NCBI RefSeq assembly: GCF_000314855.2
Contig: NZ_KB233223.1
Location: 40,040-104,039 of the forward strand
Reading direction: 5' to 3'
Length of the DNA: 64,000 nucleotides
Source of the DNA: Providencia burhodogranariea DSM 19968
Lineage (GTDB): Bacteria; Pseudomonadota; Gammaproteobacteria; Enterobacterales; Enterobacteriaceae
Below, one piece after another: positions 10,129-18,647 of this stretch. Numbering within the stretch: position 1 is the stretch's first letter; the number at the start of each line of letters is the position of its first letter. The notes beneath the pieces are model-generated. The model was not told where the DNA came from, did no database searches, and was given only the letters and a program-made list of their open reading frames with translations. Position numbers and translations under genes: made by a program.

Positions 10129-10953
10129 ATGCAATTTTCTAAAATGCATGGCTTAGGCAATGATTTCATGGTGGTGGATGGCGTCACTCAGAATGTCTAT
10201 TTTTCCCCTGAATTGATTAGCCGTCTTGCTGACCGACATACAGGCGTTGGGTTTGACCAGCTATTGCTTGTTGAAGCACCTTATGACCCCGACTTAGATT
10301 TTCATTATCGTATTTTTAATGCTGATGGTAGTGAAGTATCACAGTGTGGTAATGGCGCTCGCTGTTTTGCTCGCTTTGTCCGTTTAAAAGGTCTGACAAA
10401 TAAACAAAAAATTAAAGTCAGTACTCAAGCTGGACGTATGGTATTAACCGTTAATGAAAATGATGATGTATGTGTGAATATGGGAGAACCTGAATTTGAA
10501 CCTCAGAAAGTACCATTTCGTGCCATCAAAGCGGAAAAAACCTATATTATTCGCGCACTAGAACGCACAGTGTTGTGCGGTGTTGTCTCAATGGGCAATC
10601 CTCATTGCGTTATTCAAGTTGAAAGCGTACACACAGCAGAAGTAGAAATTTTAGGCCCAGTACTTGAAAGCCATGAACGATTTCCTGAACGCGCAAATAT
10701 CGGTTTTATGGAAGTCGTGAGCGCTGATCACATCCGTTTACGGGTATTTGAACGCGGCGCAGGTGAAACACAAGCTTGTGGTAGTGGGGCCTGTGCAGCA
10801 GTTGCCATTGGTATCCAGCAAGGGTTATTAGCTCGCCGAGTGAAAGTTGAGTTACCTGGCGGTTCACTCGACATTAGTTGGGATGGACCAGGTACTCCGC
10901 TATATATGACAGGGCCAACCAGTCATGTTTATGATGGAGTACTCCAGCTCTAA
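10129..10953 (+). CDS. dapF: Diaminopimelate epimerase
   Basis: DapF (274 residues) interconverts LL- and meso-diaminopimelate for lysine and peptidoglycan synthesis. The two catalytic cysteines are in QCGNGARC (C73) and [11 protein letters not shown] chose the ATG at 10129 because GGAG lies seven bases upstream and the protein then begins [13 protein letters not shown], as in E. coli; the ATG at 10117 would add four residues. It is the first enzyme gene of the dapF-yigA-xerC-yigB cluster. Confidence 0.97.
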   Translation: MQFSKMHGLGNDFMVVDGVTQNVYFSPELISRLADRHTGVGFDQLLLVEAPYDPDLDFHYRIFNADGSEVSQCGNGARCFARFVRLKGLTNKQKIKVSTQAGRMVLTVNENDDVCVNMGEPEFEPQKVPFRAIKAEKTYIIRALERTVLCGVVSMGNPHCVIQVESVHTAEVEILGPVLESHERFPERANIGFMEVVSADHIRLRVFERGAGETQACGSGACAAVAIGIQQGLLARRVKVELPGGSLDISWDGPGTPLYMTGPTSHVYDGVLQL

Positions 10954-10980
10954 TCTTTGTTCAGTTCTCAAGAGGTAAGA

Positions 10981-11685
10981 ATGGATAAACCGGAAATAGC
11001 ACCAGATAGTATTTATCAACTTGATGAGCATCAAGTGGTGCGGTATTTACAGGGGCAGCCTGATTTCTTTATCCGCAATGCATCACTAGTTGAGCAAATA
11101 TCAGTCCCCCACGCGATACAGGGAGCTATCTCACTCCCGGAAGTGGTTATGAATCGTCAACGTTTGAAAATAAGGCAACTTGAACAAGATATCCGCTTTA
11201 TGGTTGAACAAGCGCGCGAAAATGGCCAGCTATTTGATGAGTTACTGTATTTAGTGATAGAGATGTCAGCGGCTGAAAGCTTACAAGATATGCTGCTTTG
11301 CCTTAATCGTTGGGCAAAAAAAATAGGTTTATCCAATGCATCAATTCGTTTGTTTAGTGATTGCTGGCGGCTGTCTGCTCCTCTTGATGCTCAAGAGCTT
11401 ATCATTTCACGTAGTCGTTTCGAACCGGTTCGAATTCAGCGATTTGGTGATAATCCAAACTATTTAGGACGTCTTAATGGCCCAGAGTTACAACTTCTGA
11501 TCCCCACAGCAATGAACGTTGGTTCGGTTGCAATTTCATTGTTTGGTCATCATGGTGAGTCCGGTATGGTTATTTTTACCAGCCGTGACCGAGACCATTA
11601 CCAACAAGGGATGGGGACTGTCATGCTAGATAAGATAGCTCACATTCTGCCGAGGTTATTATGCCGATGGATAGAACGCTTATAA
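10981..11685 (+). CDS. yigA: DUF484 family protein YigA
   Basis: The 234-residue protein belongs to the DUF484 family, which has a GAF-like fold in its C-terminal half (about 75-230) after an N-terminal helical region. No biochemical function is established. The start MDKPE at 10981 has AGAGG just upstream. It lies between dapF and xerC in the conserved enterobacterial order, and its end overlaps the start of xerC by 25 bp, so expression is probably coupled. Confidence 0.9.
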   Translation: MDKPEIAPDSIYQLDEHQVVRYLQGQPDFFIRNASLVEQISVPHAIQGAISLPEVVMNRQRLKIRQLEQDIRFMVEQARENGQLFDELLYLVIEMSAAESLQDMLLCLNRWAKKIGLSNASIRLFSDCWRLSAPLDAQELIISRSRFEPVRIQRFGDNPNYLGRLNGPELQLLIPTAMNVGSVAISLFGHHGESGMVIFTSRDRDHYQQGMGTVMLDKIAHILPRLLCRWIERL

Positions 11686-12596
11686 CGGATCAGCCACAAG
11701 GGCTGATGATCCAAGTCGAGGCATTTCTACGTTATTTACAGGTTGAACGTAGACTCAGTCCTGTCACTATTACAAATTATCGTCGCCAACTTACAACCGT
11801 CACTGACATGCTCAATGAGATGAAAGTCAGTGAATGGCAACAGCTCGATATCGTTAAAGCACGTAATGTGGCAGCGAAAAGTCGCCGTACAGGCTTGCAG
11901 GCGGCCAGTATGGCTTTGCGTTTATCGTCATTAAGAAGTTTCTGTGATTGGATGGTTCAACAAGGTGAGCTGCCAGCAAACCCAGTCAAATCAGTACATG
12001 CACCTAAAGCTAAGAAGCGACTCCCCAAAAATATGGATGTCGATGAGGTGACTCAGCTACTCAACATCGAAAGTGGTGACCCACTGGTAGTACGTGATAG
12101 AACCATGTTGGAAGTGATGTATGGTGCTGGCTTACGTCTATCTGAATTAGTTGGCTTGGATGTTCGTCATCTAGACCTTGCTATGGGTGAGGTTCGGGTG
12201 ATGGGGAAAGGCAGCAAAGAGCGTAAAATTCCGCTAGGTAAAACCGCAGTGAGTTGTCTGAATCGCTGGCTTGAAATGCGTGAATTATATGAACCCGAAG
12301 ACGGCGCTGTATTTATTTCAACCCAAACTGGCAAGCGAATTTCGAACCGTAATGTGCAAAAGCGGTTTGAGCAGTGGGGAATTAAGCAGGGAATCAACAG
12401 CCACATTAATCCCCATAAATTGCGTCACTCATTTGCAACGCATATTCTTGAATCAAGTGGTAATTTACGGGGTGTACAAGAACTTCTTGGTCATGCGAAT
12501 TTATCGACAACGCAGATCTATACACACCTTGATTTCCAACATCTAGCAAGTGTCTATGATGTGGCTCATCCACGAGCTAAAAGGGAGAAACCTTAA
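11661..12596 (+). CDS. xerC: Tyrosine recombinase XerC
   Basis: XerC, with XerD, resolves chromosome dimers at dif and is recruited by FtsK. The 311-residue protein has an N-terminal SAM-like core-binding domain and the full catalytic set R159, K183, H252, R255, H278 and the nucleophile Y287 (TQIYTHLDF). GAGG precedes the start ATG at 11661; a second in-frame ATG at 11667 is possible. It overlaps yigA upstream, and its stop overlaps the yigB ATG by one base. Confidence 0.97.
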   Translation: MPMDRTLITDQPQGLMIQVEAFLRYLQVERRLSPVTITNYRRQLTTVTDMLNEMKVSEWQQLDIVKARNVAAKSRRTGLQAASMALRLSSLRSFCDWMVQQGELPANPVKSVHAPKAKKRLPKNMDVDEVTQLLNIESGDPLVVRDRTMLEVMYGAGLRLSELVGLDVRHLDLAMGEVRVMGKGSKERKIPLGKTAVSCLNRWLEMRELYEPEDGAVFISTQTGKRISNRNVQKRFEQWGIKQGINSHINPHKLRHSFATHILESSGNLRGVQELLGHANLSTTQIYTHLDFQHLASVYDVAHPRAKREKP

Positions 12597-13312
12597 TGCA
12601 TTTTTACCGTCCGTTATCACCTATTCAAGCTATTACGTTTGATTTAGATGATACGCTATATGACAATCATCCCGTGATTGATAAAACGGAAGAAGAAGTA
12701 TTACGTTTTGTCCGTGAATATGATCTGCAATTTAATCATTTTACTAATAGCGACTTATACACGTTCCGTAAGATTGTGGCGGAACAAGAACCCGATATAT
12801 GCCATGACATTACTCGCTGGCGCTGGTTATCCTCAAAAATGATGTTCTGCCATTATGGATACAACCGCGAAAATGCACAAAAAGGGGCTGATGAAGTTAT
12901 GGCCCATTTTACTTATTGGCGAAATCAAATCGATATCCCAGAGTCGACTCACGAAATACTGACTGCACTTGCACAAAAAATGCCACTAGTGGCGATCACT
13001 AATGGTAATGCTGAGCCTGAAGCCTGCGGCCTGGGGCAATATTTTCAGTTTGTACTGAAAGCGGGGCCTGATGGGCGTTCCAAACCTTATTGTGATATGT
13101 ACCGATTGGCAGCTAAAAAGCTCGATCTTGAACCTCAAGCCATTTTACACGTGGGTGATAACTTAATCACTGATGTGGCTGGAGCAATCCGTAGCGGCAT
13201 GCAAGCTTGCTGGATTAATGTTGGTAATAAAACGTTGATGGAAGAAAAAGATGTCCGTTTATTGCCACATGTTGAAATTTCGCAGTTGGCTTCTTTATTG
13301 TCACTGGTATAA
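12596..13312 (+). CDS. yigB: HAD phosphatase YigB (FMN phosphatase)
   Basis: This 238-residue HAD-superfamily hydrolase has the nucleophile motif FDLDDT (D16, D18), the second motif ITNGN and a late GDNLITD motif. E. coli YigB dephosphorylates FMN and other small phosphoesters, supplying riboflavin. The ATG overlaps the xerC TAA (TAATG), so translation is coupled. It ends the dapF cluster, just before the LexA-controlled uvrD. Confidence 0.93.
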   Translation: MHFYRPLSPIQAITFDLDDTLYDNHPVIDKTEEEVLRFVREYDLQFNHFTNSDLYTFRKIVAEQEPDICHDITRWRWLSSKMMFCHYGYNRENAQKGADEVMAHFTYWRNQIDIPESTHEILTALAQKMPLVAITNGNAEPEACGLGQYFQFVLKAGPDGRSKPYCDMYRLAAKKLDLEPQAILHVGDNLITDVAGAIRSGMQACWINVGNKTLMEEKDVRLLPHVEISQLASLLSLV

Positions 13313-13320
13313 TCATTTTT

Positions 13321-13336
13321 CTGTATAAAAATACAG
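13321..13336 (+). promoter_or_regulatory. LexA (SOS) box of uvrD
   Basis: CTGTATAAAAATACAG has the invariant CTG and CAG arms with an AT-rich 10-base centre, the consensus for LexA. It lies 47 bp before the uvrD ATG. E. coli uvrD is also an SOS gene, so DNA damage should induce this copy. Confidence 0.9.
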
Positions 13337-13363
13337 TGGTCATCGCTATAGCAGCGACCACTG
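13334..13363 (+). other. Stem-loop in the uvrD leader
   Basis: CAGTGGTC and GACCACTG form a perfect 8-bp stem. The loop contains the self-complementary GCTATAGC. It begins in the last three bases of the LexA box and ends 20 bases before the uvrD start codon. E. coli uvrD has a leader attenuator, so a similar role is plausible, but there is no T run immediately after the stem. Confidence 0.5.
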
Positions 13364-13382
13364 CTCTGCTTTGATGGTAATT

Positions 13383-15545
13383 ATGGACGTCTCTTATCTG
13401 CTCGAAGGCCTTAATGATAAACAGCGCGAAGCGGTTGCCGCGCCACGCACCAACCTATTAGTATTAGCGGGTGCGGGAAGTGGAAAGACCCGCGTGCTGG
13501 TGCATAGAATTGCTTGGCTGATGTCAGTGGAGCACGCTTCGCCGTTTTCAATTATGGCGGTGACCTTTACCAACAAAGCAGCGGCAGAAATGCGCCATCG
13601 TATCAACCAACTGATTGGTTCCAGCGAAGGCGGTATGTGGATTGGCACCTTCCATGGTTTAGCACATCGTTTATTGCGCCAGCATTATATGGATGCAGGC
13701 TTGCCCCAAGATTTTCAAATCCTTGATAGCGATGATCAATATCGGTTAATACGTCGCTTACTGAAAGCGATGAATCTTGATGAAAAACAGTGGCCACCAC
13801 GTCAAGGTATGTGGTACATCAACGGTAAAAAAGATGAGGGTTTGCGTCCTCAACATATAGAGTGCTATGGCAATCCTGTTGAAAGTACATGGTTGAAAGT
13901 GTATCAGGCCTATCAAGAGGCGTGTGATCGAGCAGGGTTAGTGGATTTTGCCGAGCTATTATTACGAGCCCATGAGTTGTGGTTGAATAAGCCTCATGTA
14001 TTGCAACATTACCGCGAACGTTTTACCAATATTTTAGTCGATGAATTTCAAGATACCAACAGCATTCAGTATGCGTGGATACGAGTATTGGCAGGTGAAA
14101 CAGGTAAAGTAATGATTGTCGGCGATGATGACCAATCAATCTATGGCTGGCGTGGTGCCCAAGTTGAAAATATTCAGCGTTTCTTGAATGACTTTCCCGG
14201 TGCTGAAACTGTTCGCCTCGAGCAAAATTACCGCTCAACTAATAACATATTAAAAGCTGCCAACGCATTAATTGCCCATAACAGCGATAGACTAGGTAAA
14301 AATTTATGGACGGAAGATGGTGATGGTGAGCCGATTTCGCTTTATTGTGCTTTTAATGAATTAGATGAAGCACGTTATATTGTTAATCGCATCAGGCAGT
14401 GGCAAGAGAACGGCGGCGCATTACAAGATTGTGCCATGTTATACCGCAGTAATGCCCAATCACGTGTTCTCGAAGAAGCTTTGATTCAAAGTGCGATGCC
14501 ATACCGTATTTATGGTGGTCAGCGCTTCTTTGAACGCCAAGAAATTAAAGATGCTCTCTCTTATTTAAGATTGATTGCGAATCGTAATGATGATGCCTCC
14601 TTTGAGCGAGTGGTGAATACACCAACGCGGGGTATTGGCGATCGCACACTCGATACTGTTCGTCAAACCGCCCGTGATCAACAGCTAACGTTATGGGAAA
14701 GCTGTGAGTACTTACTTCGTGAACAAGCGCTTGGCGGGCGGGCAGGGGCAGCAATTGAACGTTTCTTAGAGCTCATTGATGCGCTAGCTAAAGAAACTCG
14801 AGAAATGCCACTGCATGTGCAGGCTGACCGAGTTATTAATGACTCTGGCCTACGCGCCATGTATGAACAGGAAAAAGGCGAGAAAGCACAGGCTCGTATT
14901 GAAAACTTAGAAGAGCTGGTCAACGCGACTCGCGACTTTAGTTATCAAGATGAAGACCAAGATTTAATGCCATTACAGGCATTTTTATCCCATGCAGCCT
15001 TAGAGTCTGGCGATGGTCAAGCTGATGTCAACCAAGATGCTGTTCAATTGATGACGTTGCACTCAGCGAAAGGACTTGAATTTCCTATTGTCTTTATCGT
15101 CGGTATGGAAGAGGGTATGTTCCCAAGCCAAATGTCGATGGATGAGAGTGGCCGTTTGGAAGAAGAGCGGCGTCTGGCTTATGTAGGGATCACTCGCGCT
15201 ATGGTAAAACTGACAATTACTTATGCGGAAAGCCGCCGGTTATATGGCAAAGAGGTTTATCATCGTCCATCGCGCTTTATTGCTGAGCTACCAAATGAAT
15301 GTGTTGAAGAGGTTCGTTTACGTGCGTCAGTTTCACGGCCTGTTAACCATCAACGTCTTGGTACACCAATAAGCCAAAATGATTCGGGATATGCGTTGGG
15401 TCAACGTGTTCGTCATCCTAAATTTGGTGAAGGTACGATTATTAATTTAGAAGGAAGTGGCGAGCACAGCCGTTTACAAATTGCTTTCCAAGGGCAAGGC
15501 ATTAAATGGCTGGTGGCCTCCTATGCACGATTAGAGGATCTTTAA
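13383..15545 (+). CDS. uvrD: DNA helicase II UvrD
   Basis: UvrD is a 3'-5' SF1 helicase for mismatch repair (with MutL) and nucleotide excision repair, and it displaces RecA filaments. The 720-residue length equals E. coli UvrD. Walker A is GAGSGKT (residues 30-36) and the DEFQDTN and QSIYGWRGA motifs follow. I chose the ATG at 13383, giving MDVSYLL, over the ATG at 13374. It is monocistronic with its own LexA box and a strong terminator. Confidence 0.98.
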   Translation: MDVSYLLEGLNDKQREAVAAPRTNLLVLAGAGSGKTRVLVHRIAWLMSVEHASPFSIMAVTFTNKAAAEMRHRINQLIGSSEGGMWIGTFHGLAHRLLRQHYMDAGLPQDFQILDSDDQYRLIRRLLKAMNLDEKQWPPRQGMWYINGKKDEGLRPQHIECYGNPVESTWLKVYQAYQEACDRAGLVDFAELLLRAHELWLNKPHVLQHYRERFTNILVDEFQDTNSIQYAWIRVLAGETGKVMIVGDDDQSIYGWRGAQVENIQRFLNDFPGAETVRLEQNYRSTNNILKAANALIAHNSDRLGKNLWTEDGDGEPISLYCAFNELDEARYIVNRIRQWQENGGALQDCAMLYRSNAQSRVLEEALIQSAMPYRIYGGQRFFERQEIKDALSYLRLIANRNDDASFERVVNTPTRGIGDRTLDTVRQTARDQQLTLWESCEYLLREQALGGRAGAAIERFLELIDALAKETREMPLHVQADRVINDSGLRAMYEQEKGEKAQARIENLEELVNATRDFSYQDEDQDLMPLQAFLSHAALESGDGQADVNQDAVQLMTLHSAKGLEFPIVFIVGMEEGMFPSQMSMDESGRLEEERRLAYVGITRAMVKLTITYAESRRLYGKEVYHRPSRFIAELPNECVEEVRLRASVSRPVNHQRLGTPISQNDSGYALGQRVRHPKFGEGTIINLEGSGEHSRLQIAFQGQGIKWLVASYARLEDL

Positions 15546-15598
15546 TATTCGCCTAAAGAGTGAGCATGTAACTTGCCATACTGACCATTGATGAATCA

Positions 15599-15620
15599 AG
15601 GGAGCTTAGCTCCCTTTTTT
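15599..15620 (+). terminator. Terminator of uvrD
   Basis: AGGGAGC-TTA-GCTCCCT followed by five more T residues forms a compact rho-independent terminator, 54 bp after the uvrD stop codon. Confidence 0.88.
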
Positions 15621-15810
15621 GATCTTCGCATTTGAAAATAAATAGGAATAATAGGTAATTATTTTCTAATAAAATCAATCAGGTGAAATAGTGTCTTTTG
15701 GTTTTTTTTATTGATATGAGACATTAATCATAAAAATTTAAGTTTTTAGTTTTCTCTTTTCTGAATTTCAGCGTATAAAATTATACCGAACAACCTTTCT
15801 AGTATTTATC

Positions 15811-16395
15811 ATGTCATTGAATAATCTAATTGATTCACTTTCTACACAAGGTTGGTATGTGTGGGATGATTTTCTGAACTTGTCACAAATACAAGCGATT
15901 AAAACTTGTATTCCTGATACGTTGCACGATGCGCAAATTGGTAACCGTGATTCGTTACAAGGCAATAAAGCGATTCGTGGTGATCAGACTATTTGGTTAG
16001 AACCTGAAATGGGAACTCCCGTTGCTGATTACATGGCAAAAATGGAATCTATACGCCAAGAGCTAAATTGTCAGTGTTATATGGGATTGCGTGATTTTGA
16101 AACGCATTTCTGCCGTTACCCAAATGGTGCTTTTTATAAAAAGCATATTGATAATTTTCAAGGGCAAGGGCGGCGCAAAGTGACTACAGTGCTGTATATG
16201 AATGAGGCATGGCAGCCTGGTGATGGTGGTGAGTTAGTGGTGTATAATCCGCAAGATGAGCCATTATTTCAACTTGACCCGTTAGCTGGGCGGATGATTG
16301 TGTTTATGTCTGAAGAGTTTCCTCATGAAGTTCTCCCTACGCAACAAAAGCGTGAAAGTATTGCTGGTTGGTTTCTAACCGAAAAAATACTTTGA
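15811..16395 (+). CDS. 2OG-Fe(II) oxygenase, SM-20/prolyl-hydroxylase type
   Basis: The 194-residue protein has the iron triad HxD...H as H112, D114 and H172, and a 2-oxoglutarate-binding arginine near R181 (KRESIAGWF). The segment RRKVTTVLYMN is typical of the SM-20/PHD-like branch, whose known members hydroxylate proteins such as elongation factor Tu. The substrate is unknown here. The gene is alone between uvrD and the convergent prfH. Its ribosome site is weak and its leader is AT-rich. Confidence 0.8.
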   Translation: MSLNNLIDSLSTQGWYVWDDFLNLSQIQAIKTCIPDTLHDAQIGNRDSLQGNKAIRGDQTIWLEPEMGTPVADYMAKMESIRQELNCQCYMGLRDFETHFCRYPNGAFYKKHIDNFQGQGRRKVTTVLYMNEAWQPGDGGELVVYNPQDEPLFQLDPLAGRMIVFMSEEFPHEVLPTQQKRESIAGWFLTEKIL

Positions 16396-16408
16396 CCCTT
16401 ATCCTGTA

Positions 16409-16433
16409 AGCCGCCCCTGAAAGGGGGTGGGCT
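16409..16433. terminator. Possible hairpin between convergent genes
   Basis: AGCCGCCCCT-GAA-AGGGGGTGGGCT forms a GC-rich, imperfect hairpin just after the oxygenase gene. No T run follows on the plus strand, so terminator function is uncertain. Confidence 0.35.
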
Positions 16434-16628
16434 GAACCTGAATGATCCTCGCAATAGCAATATGTAAATCCCTTAACCTTATCTGAATTAAAACTTAATT
16501 CTTAAGCAGATCAACCGAATAAATGAAGGCATAACCAGTTACACCTTCATTGCATGCACATTCACTATCTGAATAAAAGTTAGCTATTAATACCTTTATT
16601 GATATAGCTTTTACTAAGGGTAATGAAA

Positions 16629-17237
16629 CTAGCTAATCCGCTTAAATTCCTTTCCTGAAAAAACAATCGCCGCATTGCCTCGTTCAATCTGATAATGCGA
16701 AGTGTGCCGTTGTTTATCTAATACAGAAACTTGCTGTGCTTGATGCTCACTTAAACGCCAAAATATAAGCTGCTTGGCTAATTTTTTATTAGCATGTTGG
16801 CTACGCTCCGATTGGACTTTGACACTGATGCCAGTCGCAATGTGCTTTGCCCTAACCGCAGAGCAGGTTTTATTAACATGTTGCCCACCAGGGCCTTGGG
16901 ATTTAATGAACTCGAATTCGATTTCACTATCTTCAATTATTTGAAGAGGAGAAAAACGAATAACACTTAAAAACCAATTTTTACGTTTATGTCGTGGTCT
17001 CAATGGACTTTGACACTGCCATTGCACGGTGCCAGACCACGCCTGTGAAAGTGCTTCAGCCTGTTTCCCGTCAAGAGATATTAATACGGATTTTAAACCG
17101 TGTTTAGAGGAGACTGATTCAAGTATATCGGTCGCCACATTCTGCTGTTTGGCATCCACTAAAAAACAAGCAAGAGCTTTTTCGACAGCTATACAGCACT
17201 CTTCAGGACCTTGTGCAGAAGAAAATTGTAATAACAT
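16629..17237 (-). CDS. prfH: Peptide chain release factor homologue PrfH
   Basis: PrfH is a class I release-factor relative that keeps the GGQ catalytic motif (GPGGQHVNKT, residues 116-124) but lacks the stop-codon recognition domain. The product is 202 residues long. Published work on the E. coli pair shows that PrfH frees nascent peptide from ribosomes cleaved in the 16S decoding centre and RtcB then religates the rRNA. I start it at the ATG at 17237, which shares one base with the rtcB stop (TAATG) and has GGGG ten bases upstream; the ATG nine bases earlier has poor spacing. Tight coupling to rtcB is evident. Confidence 0.93.
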   Translation of the reverse strand: MLLQFSSAQGPEECCIAVEKALACFLVDAKQQNVATDILESVSSKHGLKSVLISLDGKQAEALSQAWSGTVQWQCQSPLRPRHKRKNWFLSVIRFSPLQIIEDSEIEFEFIKSQGPGGQHVNKTCSAVRAKHIATGISVKVQSERSQHANKKLAKQLIFWRLSEHQAQQVSVLDKQRHTSHYQIERGNAAIVFSGKEFKRIS

Positions 17238-18373
17238 TATGCACATGCCCCACTGGTTTTGTAGGTAAGTACCGGCTTTAAACGAGCAATAACATTAATG
17301 AGTCCGGCCTCCACCATGCTATCAATGACAGTATCAATTGATTTGTAAGATTGTGGAGCCTCTTCATAGATCAATTGTTTGTTAGCGCAGATAACACGGC
17401 TACCCAAGTCAGTACGCGATAACTGCAAGGGGGTGTAACGATGAGATAGGCGGCCTTTACATTCCGTACGCATCCACTTACGGCCTGCGCCATGTGCAAG
17501 TGAATTTAAGCTTACTTCACTTGCCTGAGGAACGACTAAATAGCTGTAATCACCGCGTGAGCCGGGGATCACTACCATGCCACGATCAGATGGTGTCGCG
17601 CCTTTACGGTGTAGCCAGCCATCAATTCCATTGAATGTATAAGGCTCGACAAGGTTATGATTGATATCAATAGCCATATCACCTGTTGCTTTTACTTGCT
17701 GCAACATACGACGACCAATTAACTGGCGGTTTAGCTCAGCAAAGCGTAATGCCTCTTGATGTGCTTGCAAATAAGCTTCTGCTTCTTTTGAAGCGGCTTC
17801 AAGACCATCATGGTTATGCACTTCAATATGTTTACGTAATATAGATTGCCCTAAGCCACGAGAACCACTATGAACGAGCAGCAGTAACTGTTTTTTATTT
17901 AAGCCACTTTGCTCGAAACGCTCGTTATCTAACACTTTGTCGACGGCCTGAAATTCAGCAAAGTGGTTACCACCACCAATCGAGCTCAATGAAGCCACAA
18001 AGTTATGTGTTTTCATGCTATTAGGAACATGTTCATCAAGCCATTCCTGAGAAGCAACATCTGAAAGAGTTAATAGTTGCTTTTCAAATTTGTCTAAATT
18101 GAGTTTGGCGATTTTGATATTGCTTTGAAACAAACTCATACCGCAACCAATATCATTTCCTACGAGAGCAGGATAAAAACGTTGTGCAGAGAAAAATGCT
18201 GCGCCAATTGGATAGCCTCTGCCGGGATGGAGATCGGGCATACCGACCACCGAAACCATGTTAGGTAAATTTGCTGTTATTTGTAATTGTTGGATTGCTT
18301 TACTTTCAATCCATGTATTTTCTGTTGCGATATAACTAACGTGTTCGCTAACAGAATGAATAGCATTGCCCAT
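17237..18373 (-). CDS. rtcB: RNA ligase RtcB, PrfH-associated subtype
   Basis: RtcB joins RNA 2',3'-cyclic phosphate or 3'-phosphate ends to 5'-OH ends using GTP and Mn2+. The guanylated histidine is H294 in LAHGAGRKW. Metal ligands are seen in GNDIGCG (D74, C77), GGNHF (H137) and VHSGSR (H168). At 378 residues it is shorter than E. coli RtcB (408), and its coupling to prfH places it in the RtcB2 group. No rtcA or rtcR is nearby. Its own ribosome site is weak (GAGT), in contrast to the leader ORF upstream. Confidence 0.94.
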   Translation of the reverse strand: MGNAIHSVSEHVSYIATENTWIESKAIQQLQITANLPNMVSVVGMPDLHPGRGYPIGAAFFSAQRFYPALVGNDIGCGMSLFQSNIKIAKLNLDKFEKQLLTLSDVASQEWLDEHVPNSMKTHNFVASLSSIGGGNHFAEFQAVDKVLDNERFEQSGLNKKQLLLLVHSGSRGLGQSILRKHIEVHNHDGLEAASKEAEAYLQAHQEALRFAELNRQLIGRRMLQQVKATGDMAIDINHNLVEPYTFNGIDGWLHRKGATPSDRGMVVIPGSRGDYSYLVVPQASEVSLNSLAHGAGRKWMRTECKGRLSHRYTPLQLSRTDLGSRVICANKQLIYEEAPQSYKSIDTVIDSMVEAGLINVIARLKPVLTYKTSGACA

Positions 18374-18414
18374 AAGTCATTAACTCATTTTTAAGGAAAA
18401 AATAAGGTGATTTA

Positions 18415-18462
18415 GCGGGCAGTAACGAGATAGATAGAGTGACTATTTCTGGATGAGCCCGC
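18415..18462 (-). other. Possible leader hairpin before rtcB
   Basis: GCGGGC (18415-18420) and GCCCGC (18457-18462) are perfect inverse complements with a 36-base spacer. On the mRNA the 5' arm lies inside the 14-codon leader ORF and the 3' arm lies between it and rtcB, so translation of the leader would open the stem. Confidence 0.4.
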
Positions 18463-18487
18463 AAAGAGTTTGATTTGTTATTGTCAT
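18443..18487 (-). CDS. 14-residue leader ORF upstream of rtcB-prfH
   Basis: The frame encodes MTITNQTLCGLIQK and stops 69 bp before rtcB. It has an almost ideal ribosome site, AAGGAGGT, five bases from the ATG, far stronger than the site of rtcB itself. It lies between a good promoter and rtcB, so it must be transcribed with the operon. A leader peptide with a regulatory role is the natural reading. I know of no described family, and conservation has not been tested. Confidence 0.5.
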   Translation of the reverse strand: MTITNQTLCGLIQK

Positions 18488-18530
18488 GATGAACCTCCTT
18501 GCAGTGTATGAATGAATAGAAAACGGGCGG

Positions 18531-18559
18531 ATGATAGCGACGTAGATTTATATTTGCAA
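18531..18559 (-). promoter_or_regulatory. Sigma-70 promoter of the rtcB-prfH operon
   Basis: On the minus strand TTGCAA (-35, 18554-18559) and TATCAT (-10, 18531-18536) are separated by 17 bases. The start of transcription would be about 30 bases before the leader ORF's ATG. This differs from E. coli rtcBA, which uses sigma-54 and RtcR; no such site was seen. Confidence 0.65.
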
Positions 18560-18601
18560 GCGATTTCTCGATAAGGGCCATATTTAGCAGACGTAAGATA
18601 T

Positions 18602-18627
18602 AAAAAAAGCGGCTAAAAGCCGCTTTT
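18602..18627 (-). terminator. Terminator of the amidohydrolase gene
   Basis: AAAAGCGGC-TAAAA-GCCGCTTTT is a perfect hairpin. It is flanked by A and T runs that make it functional for the minus-strand amidohydrolase transcript, which ends about 20 bp earlier. It insulates the rtcB promoter. Confidence 0.85.
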
Positions 18628-18647
18628 GAAATGAAGTTAGTATTCTA

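Noticed and set aside
18348-18581. 77-codon minus-strand frame overlapping the rtcB start
   Set aside because: It overlaps the promoter and the leader ORF, which has a far better ribosome site in another frame.
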